Assembly (NCBI RefSeq): GCF_002240225.1
Contig: NZ_CP022584.1
Span: forward strand, 1,798,001-1,862,000
Reading direction: 5' to 3'
DNA length: 64,000 nt
DNA from: Paenibacillus physcomitrellae
GTDB lineage: Bacteria > Bacillota > Bacilli > Paenibacillales > Paenibacillaceae
This document shows positions 25,343 through 32,867 of this stretch, piece by piece. Under the pieces are notes generated by a model that was not told the origin of the DNA, searched no databases, and saw only the letters and a list, made by a program, of their open reading frames with translations. The first letter of the stretch is position 1. Each line of letters opens with the position of its first letter. A program made the translations under genes and the position numbers.

Positions 25343-26634
25343 CGGGACAGCCCTCCCACAACAAACGAAACGAGATATAGCAGAACGCCGACCAGACCGC
25401 CGATCACAAGACCATTCAAACGGATATATTGAAGGTCCTTTCCGGCTTTATCCCGGACCATGGCAACGAGTTCCTCTTGAGAATATGTATTTAATTTGTC
25501 CGTTACGACCTTGGCGATAAAACTATGCTTCTGTTCGATCCACTGCAGAAGAACCCCCCTGACGGCACGGTCAAAGCTGTCCAGCAGTTTCGTGTCCGAT
25601 TCAAATCTGCTGATGGTTTGGTCAACTTTGCGTCCCAGCCAGCTGGACAAAACAGGCCTGCCGCCCTCCTGCTGCTGCATGATCTCTGGAGATGTATGCA
25701 AGAGAGCATCCAGCATGCCTCTTACGAACGGGTCCAGCCGCACATGCTCTTTCAGGGCCAGCAAGAGCTTGTTTTTACTTTGCTCAATGGCTGCCCGCCA
25801 GTCGGGATCATATCGCAGATTCAAGATATATTGCTCCATTTTCAGCTTCAACTTGACCCGCTCGGGATGGTCGGGCACTTGCATTTCCCTCAGGAAATCA
25901 GCGATTTTAGCTTGAATCTTCCCGCTCAGCGCCTCCGGCTCGAGACCAGCCGCAAGATTAACGAACTGCCGCCGGAATTTCCCTTGTTCATACGAAGCCA
26001 ATGCCGAAGACACCAACTGCTCCAGAATCAGCCGAAAACGTTCGCTTTCCACCACTCTGATCAGTTCGCTGAGCAGAAAATGTATAATGTATTCATCATA
26101 ACCGTTTCGAATCGTCCAATCCGCCAAATCTGCGGCAAGATCAGCCAGCTGAAAGACTTCCGCATTGCTGAAGAGCAGGTCCTGCAGTACCTTAGCGAGC
26201 TCATGCTCATCCGTTCTGGACGCCAGTTCTCCCGCCAATCTTTCCGCGATTTCCGTGATATGCTGCTGGCCGCCATGCTCCCTCAAATATTTGATCAGGA
26301 TAGCCGAGATGCTGTACTCCTGTAGTCTCGCATTAATATGATCCGTAGTAAGCAGCTCATGCTGCACCATATGCCCCAATTCATGAATCAGTCTGGACCG
26401 GTTTCTTTCGATAACCCGCGTGCCCATAAAGGCAGGCCATTTGATTCTCAGCGGGTTGCCGAACAAAGCTCCCACGGCGAAAGAATCGGCCAAACCGCCG
26501 ATCGTTGCCGCATTAAACGCCGAAAATAAAAGCCCACCGGCAAAATGCTCCTTAAATGGAAAAGAGGCCAGCATGCCAGCCGCCGATGCTATTAAGGCCG
26601 TATTTACGGTTGTTTTTACTTTTGAACTCCTCAC
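25339..26634 (-). CDS. DUF445 family membrane protein (first of pair)
   Basis: This 431-residue DUF445 protein has the same layout as its neighbour: N-terminal hydrophobic helices with G-G-L-A-D-S-F-A-V-G-A-L-F-G-N-P, a long helical region and a C-terminal membrane segment G-L-V-I-G-G-L-V-G-V. I choose the GTG at 26634, which has AGAGG eight bases upstream. The longer frame from an ATG at 26703 has no convincing ribosome site and would include a TATAAT promoter element at 26684-26689. The pair probably arose by duplication. The alternative start would add 23 residues. Confidence 0.85.
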   Translation of the reverse strand: MRSSKVKTTVNTALIASAAGMLASFPFKEHFAGGLLFSAFNAATIGGLADSFAVGALFGNPLRIKWPAFMGTRVIERNRSRLIHELGHMVQHELLTTDHINARLQEYSISAILIKYLREHGGQQHITEIAERLAGELASRTDEHELAKVLQDLLFSNAEVFQLADLAADLADWTIRNGYDEYIIHFLLSELIRVVESERFRLILEQLVSSALASYEQGKFRRQFVNLAAGLEPEALSGKIQAKIADFLREMQVPDHPERVKLKLKMEQYILNLRYDPDWRAAIEQSKNKLLLALKEHVRLDPFVRGMLDALLHTSPEIMQQQEGGRPVLSSWLGRKVDQTISRFESDTKLLDSFDRAVRGVLLQWIEQKHSFIAKVVTDKLNTYSQEELVAMVRDKAGKDLQYIRLNGLVIGGLVGVLLYLVSFVVGGLSR

Positions 26635-26683
26635 GATGCGCACCTCTGAGAAAGATGAATTTACTTCATAACTAATTAAACTT

Positions 26684-26689
26684 ATTATA
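26684..26689 (-). promoter_or_regulatory. -10 box upstream of the DUF445 pair
   Basis: TGTATAATAAG on the minus strand contains a perfect TATAAT, 50 bases before the proposed GTG start. It supports the shorter reading of the first DUF445 gene. Confidence 0.45.
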
Positions 26690-26808
26690 CATGAAGTATT
26701 CATTCATCCCTAATCTGCCGGCCGGGTGCATCTCCTCCGGTCTGGTATGACTTTATTTAAAATATATAATGAAATATATTGATGTCTGCGTTAGTAAATC
26801 TGCGTCTC

Positions 26809-26976
26809 TTATTTCACTTGTACAATAAACATTTGCATGTATTCATTGATCAGCTCGTCCAGGTACATAGATTGTTGAATTACCTTGGCATCGCCTAAGC
26901 CATACATTCTCTCCATTTGATTCAACTTTAGGCGAGCTTTTTCTATTTTATGCTGAATCATTTCGGGTTCGTTCAC
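26809..26976 (-). CDS. Spo0E-like aspartyl-phosphate phosphatase, 55 residues
   Basis: This small gene has a GTG start and TAA stop, with GGAGGTG nine bases before the start. The protein is two helices, with the family signature Q-S-M-Y-L-D-E-L-I-N-E-Y-M (about 35-47). It contains the SxxLDxLI core by which Spo0E, YnzD and YisI bind and dephosphorylate Spo0A~P. Length and signature both fit the Spo0E group. It should delay or tune entry into sporulation. It lies after the XRE-TPR regulator but behind that gene's terminator, so it probably has its own promoter; I do not see a clear one. The first half (KIEKARLKLNQM) is the usual amphipathic helix. Confidence 0.9.
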   Translation of the reverse strand: MNEPEMIQHKIEKARLKLNQMERMYGLGDAKVIQQSMYLDELINEYMQMFIVQVK

Positions 26977-27063
26977 GACCTCTCACCTCCATTGATATAT
27001 TTTAGGATGTATTGCCAAAATATAGTGAATTATTGTTTGTGCATAACAGTGGTAAATTATTCA

Positions 27064-27109
27064 AAAAAAAAAAAAAAGAAGGGCTCTCCTTTCTACGGAG
27101 TGCCCCTTC
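27064..27109 (-). terminator. Terminator overlapping the end of the XRE-TPR gene
   Basis: GAAGGG-GCACTCC and GGAG-AGCCCTTC arms (27078-27089 and 27097-27109) are followed by 15 T residues on the minus strand. The right arm includes the last codons of the XRE-TPR gene. Confidence 0.85.
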
Positions 27110-28487
27110 TCTCCTTCCCTATGTATCCGAATGTTCCCTTCTTGATTAATAATTTATAGGTGTCTTCAGCTTGAACAGTAGCATATTCCCTGAATTGCTC
27201 AAACAACCCGACACATTTCATCATCCCTGCATCACTGTTGATCTCTACAGCCAAAGACAAGCTGTCCAGCATACAGGCGATCCCCTTCTCATACCGTTGG
27301 CTCTGCAAATAATAATAGGCGAGTTCAATCATTAAATTCATGTACCCGTCAGCCACCATCTGCCGGGTATAGGTTCCGGACGATGGGTTCATATCCCGGC
27401 AGGCGGCAATATGGCTCTCAAACCGGGCCAGAGTATCATCTACATTTATATTAAAGCGATTGGCCGCTTCGACGATCTTGACCAACCCCGGAAGAATTTC
27501 CTCCTCCTTGGAGCCAATATATTCGACATAGTCCTGCAGGACCGTCACTTTGCCCATCATGAGCTCGTACAAATAGGTGTTCACTTTAGCCAAACCCCTG
27601 TACTGCTCCTTAATCTTCAAGGAATGCTCATCCGTTTCCTTAACCCAGTCCATATCGCTGTATAAAGAAACAAAATGCAAGGCTTCTTCATATTCACCGC
27701 GTTCCTCACAAACCGCCGATTGCAGCAAATAGGCGTAAAGAATATATAGAAATAACGGATATTCCGTCTGACGGGGCTGCCTCCGCAGCTTTGTGTGATC
27801 ATACACATGGTCATACTGAATGGCCGCCCGCTCACCCAATTCCGCCGCCAAATCCTTGACCTTGTCCCAGTACTGCAAAGAAGCGTACACATTGGCCAGA
27901 TCCTTTAAAGCATCCAGCTGCTGTTCTTCCGTTAAGCGCTCTACATACGGCTCAAATTGAACCGCTGTACGGTGATTCACCTGCTGGTCCTGCCCTATCG
28001 TAATCTTAAACAGGCGGTATTGAGCAAGCGCCAACCGTTCGGAATGCTGGTATTTCTCGCTTTCTGCCACAACCCGGTATAAGATTTCCGCAGCTTTCGC
28101 CCTTCCATGCCGGAACAAATCCTCGGCTGTCTCGAATATCGACGGAATATAAATCAAGTTATCGGTTACTTGCCGTACGGTCTGTCTGATGCAATCCAGC
28201 TTGTCCAGTTCTGCGCAGCGGTATAAGAACGGCTTCAATCTCCGCCAGTTGGGAGCGGCTTGAATAAAACACTCCTCTACATATAACTCGTAAAAATATC
28301 CTTCCTCAAGCTCCATTCCAGCTGTGATCCGGTCCAGCTGCCCCATGGAGATCGGACGGTTCCCGTTAATCATGGCACTCAGTGTCCCGGCATTGACACC
28401 GGAAATTTCCGCGAATTGATGAATAGACTTTCCTCTTTCTCTCAGATAATGTTCCAGTTCTGCGCGTATCGTCGTTGTAGGTTTCAA
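27093..28487 (-). CDS. XRE-family regulator with TPR-like helical repeats
   Basis: This 464-residue protein has an N-terminal XRE helix-turn-helix (about 10-55, with KSIHQFAEISGVNAGTLSAM) followed by an all-helical region with TPR-like pairs up to the C-terminus. This order is found in RRNPP peptide-sensing regulators (PlcR, Rap, NprR), and many paenibacilli carry several such orphans. No small signal-peptide gene lies beside it in the window, so peptide control is only a possibility. The start is a TTG with GAAGGGGGG six bases upstream; no ATG lies near in frame. Its target genes are unknown, but the adjacent Spo0E-like gene makes a link to development conceivable. Confidence 0.85.
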   Translation of the reverse strand: MKPTTTIRAELEHYLRERGKSIHQFAEISGVNAGTLSAMINGNRPISMGQLDRITAGMELEEGYFYELYVEECFIQAAPNWRRLKPFLYRCAELDKLDCIRQTVRQVTDNLIYIPSIFETAEDLFRHGRAKAAEILYRVVAESEKYQHSERLALAQYRLFKITIGQDQQVNHRTAVQFEPYVERLTEEQQLDALKDLANVYASLQYWDKVKDLAAELGERAAIQYDHVYDHTKLRRQPRQTEYPLFLYILYAYLLQSAVCEERGEYEEALHFVSLYSDMDWVKETDEHSLKIKEQYRGLAKVNTYLYELMMGKVTVLQDYVEYIGSKEEEILPGLVKIVEAANRFNINVDDTLARFESHIAACRDMNPSSGTYTRQMVADGYMNLMIELAYYYLQSQRYEKGIACMLDSLSLAVEINSDAGMMKCVGLFEQFREYATVQAEDTYKLLIKKGTFGYIGKERRGTP

Positions 28488-28644
28488 ATAACCCCCCCTT
28501 CAATAACTGCAGGATTAAACATCCAAATTTTAGTAAAATCAACTTACACCAGTGATCATACTGACTTGCAGAAAATTCGTCAACACTTTTCCCCAATATC
28601 AGAGCTTCTACAACAAATATTTTCGCATTCCATCATTTCACGCC

Positions 28645-28680
28645 ATAAAAAAGCCGCCTCTTCCGGAAAGAAGGGCGGCT
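28645..28680 (-). terminator. Terminator of the small gene at 28745
   Basis: AGCCGCC and GGCGGCT arms (28652-28658 and 28674-28680) with an inner TTCCGGAA are followed by CTTTTTTATGG on the minus strand. Confidence 0.8.
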
Positions 28681-28744
28681 CTATTCAGGTACGCTGATCT
28701 TTATAGAATTCGACTAAAATTAGTATCATTCCGATGAGACACTA

Positions 28745-29047
28745 TTATTCAACGCCGTCTTTAAAATGCGCGGTCCAGTTTTTGTCCCCTTTATGAGTCA
28801 GATCCTCGGCTGTTTTCTCCAAGGTCTGAAGTAAGGCTTCTTTAACCTGGGCTACGGTCTCATTGAACACGCGAACTTCGGACCCGATAATTTTATCACC
28901 GTATAAAGCCTGGGCCGCGTTAAATTCTCTCTGCTGCTCAACCAAGTTATCAATCGACACCAACGCATGCTCCACAAAATGGGTAACCAAATGATGTTCT
29001 TTAGGCAAAAAACCTTTTAAATACTCTACCTTCGCCATTGTAGTCAA
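28745..29047 (-). CDS. Small helical protein of unknown function
   Basis: This is a soluble, charged protein of about 100 residues, predicted mainly helical, with no signal peptide or cysteine and no motif that I recognise. The start is uncertain. A TTG at 29047 has the best spacing from GAGGTG, while an ATG at 29038 lies 15 bases away and a GTG at 29056 overlaps the ribosome site. It stands alone between terminators, with its own leader facing the YdjM-like gene. Clusters of histidine near residues 20-30 (KEHHLVTHFVEH) could bind metal, but this is speculation. Confidence 0.7.
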   Translation of the reverse strand: MTTMAKVEYLKGFLPKEHHLVTHFVEHALVSIDNLVEQQREFNAAQALYGDKIIGSEVRVFNETVAQVKEALLQTLEKTAEDLTHKGDKNWTAHFKDGVE

Positions 29048-29201
29048 TGTTCTCACCTCACCAGGAATGTAATTTAAAGCAAATGAAATTTTCAGAAATC
29101 TTTCGTTACTTTCATTTTAATATGTAATTATTTATATTGCAATTGCTAAATTAAGGTTACACCCGAAAAAAATTTATAAGGTTTGTCCTTCATTTCCGCT
29201 C

Positions 29202-29230
29202 TTGTTGCCACCATCATATAAGGCTATAAT
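29202..29230 (+). promoter_or_regulatory. Promoter of the YdjM-like gene
   Basis: TTGTTG (29202-29207), a 17-base spacer and a perfect TATAAT (29225-29230) lie 54 bases before the ATG at 29285. Confidence 0.7.
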
Positions 29231-29284
29231 AAAGGAGCAAACATATGTTCTTTTGTCTTCATTATGTCAGTCAGAGGAGGTTTT

Positions 29285-29932
29285 ATGAAAGGTTCCACGC
29301 ATTTAGCCATCGGCTGCGCGATCGGTGCGGCAGCAGCAGGATATCATTCGTTCCGTTTACCGGATTCCGTTTTCTACATAGCCGCAGCAGCTATTTCTTC
29401 GCTTACTCCCGATCTTGACGGCCCCAGTATGCTGAGCTCCCGTATTGGCAAAGCCTCCAAAGCTCTCTACCGTGCGATGATGACATTGGCCGTGCTGCTG
29501 TGTCTGCTGGTCGTTTTCCTGTACGTCAGATACCAGCTCTTCCATATTGAACTTACCGTCGCCGCTCTTTGTGCCCTGTTTCCGGCCCTGATTGTGAAAG
29601 AAGGGTATATCCGAAATACGATGGTCAGTCTGATCGGCCTCGCTCTTGTCTTCGCAGGGTTGTCTTGGGGCATGCTGTGGACGGCTGGTTTTGGTATTTT
29701 CATTCTGGTTGCCCCGTGGCTGAAACATCGCGGTTTGACGCATACCGTTTGGGCGCTCTGGATCTGGTATTTGCTCAGCCGCGCTATGGAGCAGCAGCTG
29801 GATATTGAAGGACTCGCGTTAACAGCCGGAGCAGGCTACGCCTCTCATCTGATTGCCGACACTCTGACGGTCAGCGGCGTGAAATGGCTATATCCGTTAA
29901 CCGGGTTTACCTTCAAGCTCCCTTTCCGCTAA
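29285..29932 (+). CDS. YdjM-family membrane-bound metal-dependent hydrolase
   Basis: This 215-residue protein of the YdjM/YvsG (DUF457) family carries its metal-ligand pattern: STHLAIG near the N-terminus, the acidic S-S-L-T-P-D-L-D-G-P at about 40, LKHRGLTHT near 146-154 and YASHLIADTLT near 181-191. About five membrane helices lie between these. The family is related to phospholipase C-like hydrolases, but its substrate is not known. The ATG at 29285 is preceded by AGAGGAGG, so the in-frame ATG at 29264, which lies before that site, is unlikely. A strong promoter and a terminator mark it as a single-gene unit. Confidence 0.87.
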   Translation: MKGSTHLAIGCAIGAAAAGYHSFRLPDSVFYIAAAAISSLTPDLDGPSMLSSRIGKASKALYRAMMTLAVLLCLLVVFLYVRYQLFHIELTVAALCALFPALIVKEGYIRNTMVSLIGLALVFAGLSWGMLWTAGFGIFILVAPWLKHRGLTHTVWALWIWYLLSRAMEQQLDIEGLALTAGAGYASHLIADTLTVSGVKWLYPLTGFTFKLPFR

Positions 29933-30011
29933 TCAGAATTCGCCGATTTCAGGCTTTACCTCTTGTCTGTACCCTTTTCTTTAACTTTTGCTTTACAGAA
30001 TTACAGACCAA

Positions 30012-30050
30012 AAAGCCATCTAACACCGCTTTGACGGTGAAGATGGCTTT
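30012..30050. terminator. Bidirectional terminator between YdjM-like and lipoprotein genes
   Basis: AAAGCCATC and GATGGCTTT outer arms with an inner CACCG/CGGTG stem are flanked by T-runs on both strands (TTTTTT on plus, TTTTT on minus). It serves the two convergent genes. Confidence 0.85.
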
Positions 30051-30100
30051 TTTATTAGATTTTTTTATTAGATAGCTTGAATCTTTGGTCGCCGAGGGCT

Positions 30101-31003
30101 CTATTTTAGTTTGACCAAAGAATTGAGCGCGGCGTAAGCAAGCGGCTGGAATCCCTCGGAAGGTTCGCCAACCGGGATTTCAAGCCGGAAGACATAACCC
30201 TGGCCGTCAAAGACTTTAACGATATATTGTTTGTTTCTGACCGAACCGTTGCCGGCCATCACCAGCTCAGCATCCTTCATGGATTCGGGAATGTCTTCTT
30301 TCGGCACTTCCTTCACCCGCCCGACATCGGACATTTCCTGATCCGCCTCGAATTTCAAATACTCCAGGTTGTAATCGGCAGGCAGTTTGGTGATCGTCGC
30401 AAAATAGTCCGGGTCGGCCGTCAGCGATAATTTCTGATTCTCTTTATCGAAAGAGAAGCCGTCCGGCACATAAATACCGTAGTCCTCCGTCTTAAACAGC
30501 TTGGCCGGCCGCTCCTCCTGGCTGCCTTCGAGCGTTACGCTCAGATTCTTCGTTTCCGGAAGCGCACCGCCCTGTACTGCTCCGGCGGCATCTCCGCCCG
30601 CTCCGGCTTTGCCGATCTCCGTTAATGTGCGCACTTTAACGTCTGACCCCTCTTCAACCGCTTTTTCCTTGTATTGGAACTGCACCTGATCTCCAGGCTG
30701 CAGCGCATCCAGTGCGGCAGCGTCCAAACTGCCTAATTGAAATACGACAGGCTGGCCGTCTACCGTGATTTCAATAGAGGTTGTATCTGCCTGTCCCTGA
30801 TATTCACCTGTCCCCTGCAGAAGACCGTCTGTGCTTTCAGGAGCAGCCGAATTCGAAGCGTTATCCGACTGGGCAACGTTCTCTGCATTACTAGGCGAAG
30901 GCTGTGTGCCTTCGGTTTCCGAAGTTTTTTTGCCGCAGGCCGTTAAAGCTACAACCAGAACTAAACATAAAATACCCAATATATAATTTCTATAGTTTCT
31001 CAT
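30101..31003 (-). CDS. Lipoprotein of unknown function
   Basis: This 300-residue protein has a lipoprotein signal (MRNYRNYILG, hydrophobic core, lipobox LTAC with Cys23) and a Ser/Asn/Glu-rich low-complexity linker to about residue 60. A first domain (about 60-140, with YQGQADTTSIEITVDGQPVVFQLG) looks like a small beta domain. The second domain (about 155-300) reads like the DUF4367/RsgI-type beta folds seen in surface lipoproteins. I do not recognise a function. GGGGGTG precedes the ATG. It is transcribed alone and probably sits on the outer face of the membrane. Confidence 0.8.
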   Translation of the reverse strand: MRNYRNYILGILCLVLVVALTACGKKTSETEGTQPSPSNAENVAQSDNASNSAAPESTDGLLQGTGEYQGQADTTSIEITVDGQPVVFQLGSLDAAALDALQPGDQVQFQYKEKAVEEGSDVKVRTLTEIGKAGAGGDAAGAVQGGALPETKNLSVTLEGSQEERPAKLFKTEDYGIYVPDGFSFDKENQKLSLTADPDYFATITKLPADYNLEYLKFEADQEMSDVGRVKEVPKEDIPESMKDAELVMAGNGSVRNKQYIVKVFDGQGYVFRLEIPVGEPSEGFQPLAYAALNSLVKLK

Positions 31004-31078
31004 GACAACACCCCCACTTTACTTACGATTTTATAACCTTAAAGTTACAGCTTTAATCCCATTTTGCCCTATTGGCCG

Positions 31079-31106
31079 TTTACTTAAAAGCCTTACTTGT
31101 TATAAT
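31079..31106 (+). promoter_or_regulatory. Promoter of the small gene at 31137
   Basis: TTTACT (31079-31084), a 16-base spacer and TATAAT (31101-31106), with TG at 31098-31099 giving an extended -10, lie 31 bases before the ATG. Confidence 0.6.
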
Positions 31107-31136
31107 GAAGACATTAAGAAGACTAGGATGAGGCAT

Positions 31137-31439
31137 ATGGCTTTTGGTATAGACAGACGGCAGCTCGCCGCATGGAAGAAACAGGTGTCCGACGGCGAAA
31201 TTGCTTATTTAACCCACTACTGGCTGGACGACCGGTTCCCCGGCGCCAGAACGGTAACGAAGGTCGGCTGCAGCGATTTGGCCAAGCTTGAGGCCTGGTG
31301 CGTCCGGCACGGATTAAATCCGCGTTATATTCATCGCCGCGATGCGTTCCCGCATTTCGACCTTATAGGCTCCAAACAGAGATCCATATTGGCCGAGGAA
31401 GGCCTCTGGGATCAGATTCATAAGTTTGGTCTGGAATAA
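31137..31439 (+). CDS. Small conserved protein, YneQ-like
   Basis: This is a 100-residue soluble basic protein beginning MAFGIDRRQLAAWKKQV and containing the segments AYLTHYWLDDRFPG, TVTKVGCSDL and FPHFDLIGSKQR. The pattern reminds me of Bacillus YneQ, a conserved protein without known function; I cannot confirm this by alignment. The ATG at 31137 has GAGG four bases upstream, and an ATG at 31128 is an alternative. The frame is open to 31002 upstream, but that part overlaps the promoter and is not coding. It is followed at once by a bidirectional terminator. Confidence 0.8.
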   Translation: MAFGIDRRQLAAWKKQVSDGEIAYLTHYWLDDRFPGARTVTKVGCSDLAKLEAWCVRHGLNPRYIHRRDAFPHFDLIGSKQRSILAEEGLWDQIHKFGLE

Positions 31440-31477
31440 AATAACCGGTTTCTGCTCGAAAGCAGAAGCCGGTTATT
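31440..31477. terminator. Bidirectional terminator between the YneQ-like and BdbC genes
   Basis: An almost perfect 17-bp hairpin (31440-31456 with 31461-31477) has one mismatch and a CGAA tetraloop. T-rich flanks on both strands fit the two convergent genes. Confidence 0.85.
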
Positions 31478-31481
31478 TCCT

Positions 31482-31961
31482 TTATACACCGGTATTTAAC
31501 AAGGAATTTTGATCACGGTCCACTTCTTCAGCTGAATCAGCTCTGCCGATCCAGAGGAGCACGCTGATCAGAATAAAAGCGATTAACGCCAGCAGCGGAA
31601 TCGTGATAAAGCCCAGAAAATTAAGATAATCCTTATTGCAGGGAACCCCTACCTGACAGGGCAGCACCTTCGCCATAGCCGGAATCTTCTGTTCAGCGTA
31701 ATGGTAAATGGAAATACAGCCGCCGATCACGCTAAGCGGTAGGACGTAAGGAATGATTTTCCGATCCCCCCGATAAGCGGCGATCCCCAGCAAAATAACC
31801 TGAGGATACATGAAGATTCGTTGAAACCAGCACAAACGGCAGGGCTCGTAATGCAATATCTCACTGAGATACAAGCTGCTCGCCGTTGCAACTATAGCCA
31901 CGATCCAGGCCATATACAAGGCATATTCCTTAAACAAGGACCGGCTGCGGATTTGCTCCAT
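31482..31961 (-). CDS. bdbC: BdbC, DsbB-family disulfide oxidoreductase
   Basis: This 159-residue inner-membrane protein has four helices and the two cysteine pairs of DsbB: Cys41-R-L-Cys44 after the first helix and Cys102/Cys108 in the second outer loop. It reoxidises the thiol oxidase BdbD and passes electrons to quinone. The bdbD gene lies five bases upstream, so they form an operon. The order bdbD-bdbC and the sizes match the Bacillus pair that makes disulfides in exported proteins such as competence components. Confidence 0.93.
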   Translation of the reverse strand: MEQIRSRSLFKEYALYMAWIVAIVATASSLYLSEILHYEPCRLCWFQRIFMYPQVILLGIAAYRGDRKIIPYVLPLSVIGGCISIYHYAEQKIPAMAKVLPCQVGVPCNKDYLNFLGFITIPLLALIAFILISVLLWIGRADSAEEVDRDQNSLLNTGV

Positions 31962-31966
31962 ACCTG

Positions 31967-32695
31967 TTATTCCCCTTTGCTCGCCGTTTCGATAGCTTGG
32001 TGAATATCATTATAGGTGTAATTTCCATTATAAAGCTTGCCATTGATAAAGAAAGACGGAGTGCTCTGAACGCCCAGCTTGTCCGCTTTCGCGTTGCTTG
32101 CATCCACTTCGCTTTGATAGGTTTTGTTCTCGATATCGGATCTCAGCTTATCATAATCGATCGGCAGATTCTCGGATTTCGCCAAATTTACGATAACGTC
32201 GGTGGTGGCCCAGCCGGTCTTCTCTTCTCCCTGTTCGCGGTAGATAGCATCGTTAAATTTCCAGAAGGAGTCCTTATCCTGATGGTAAATGGAATGGGCC
32301 GCAAGCGCCATCCGGTTCGAATCCTCGATGCCATTGCCGTCAAGGATGACCAAATCCTGAAAATAAATGGCGGCTTTGCCGGTATCAATATCATTTTTAA
32401 CCAGATCCGGTTTAATACTTAAATTAAAATTGCGGCAGGACGGGCATTGATAGTCCCCATACTCCACAATCTTAACAGGAGCATTCGGGTCTCCGAGCAC
32501 CGGCATCGAGCTGTAGTCAAAATCGGCCGTAACTGATGATGGATCAGGACGAAAAATAAGAGCCGCTATAAACGCAACCAGCACTACGCCGATAATCGAG
32601 AAAAAGAGAATACGGTTTCTGCGCTCTTTAGCAAGGCGCTCCTGTTCCTTCCTTTTCCGTTCCGCATACGGATTGGCTTGTTTCTTCGGTTTCAG
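31967..32695 (-). CDS. bdbD: BdbD, DsbA-family thiol-disulfide oxidoreductase, apparent CTG start
   Basis: The protein has a basic cytoplasmic N-terminus (KPKKQANPYAERKRKEQERL), one membrane anchor (about 29-49) and a DsbA-type thioredoxin domain with Cys84-P-S-Cys87 and a cis-proline region T-P-S-F-F. It oxidises thiols of exported proteins and is recharged by BdbC. The start is unusual. The first in-frame GTG (32584) would cut the anchor and has no ribosome site. The frame stays open and in character back to a stop at 32696-32698, and the codon after that stop is CTG with GAAGGG seven bases upstream. I therefore propose a CTG start, giving 242 residues. Confidence 0.85.
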   Translation of the reverse strand: MKPKKQANPYAERKRKEQERLAKERRNRILFFSIIGVVLVAFIAALIFRPDPSSVTADFDYSSMPVLGDPNAPVKIVEYGDYQCPSCRNFNLSIKPDLVKNDIDTGKAAIYFQDLVILDGNGIEDSNRMALAAHSIYHQDKDSFWKFNDAIYREQGEEKTGWATTDVIVNLAKSENLPIDYDKLRSDIENKTYQSEVDASNAKADKLGVQSTPSFFINGKLYNGNYTYNDIHQAIETASKGE

Positions 32696-32798
32696 TTACA
32701 ATCCCTTCTTTCTATGTACTTATAGTAAGCTGCTTTCCTCTATTCTGCCTCATTTCCAGGCCCGGTGCAAATGTTTTAAATCACTCCCGTACAACAAA

Positions 32799-32840
32799 CA
32801 AACACAGGTCAAGCACCCTCCGGCGCCGTCCCTGTGTTTG
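32799..32840 (-). terminator. Terminator of the decapeptide-repeat gene
   Basis: CAAACACAGG and CCTGTGTTTG form a 10-bp stem with a 22-base, partly structured loop (GGCGCC inside). The minus-strand tail TTTGTTTGTTG is only moderately T-rich. Confidence 0.6.
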
Positions 32841-32867
32841 CTGTGCAAACAAGTTCTGTTAACCCTG

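Noticed and set aside
29244..29420. Short frame with AAAGGAG that starts at ATG 29244 before the YdjM-like gene
   Set aside because: It overlaps the certain YdjM-like gene in another frame, has Arg/Ser-rich shadow composition and ends within it. A leader peptide cannot be fully excluded.
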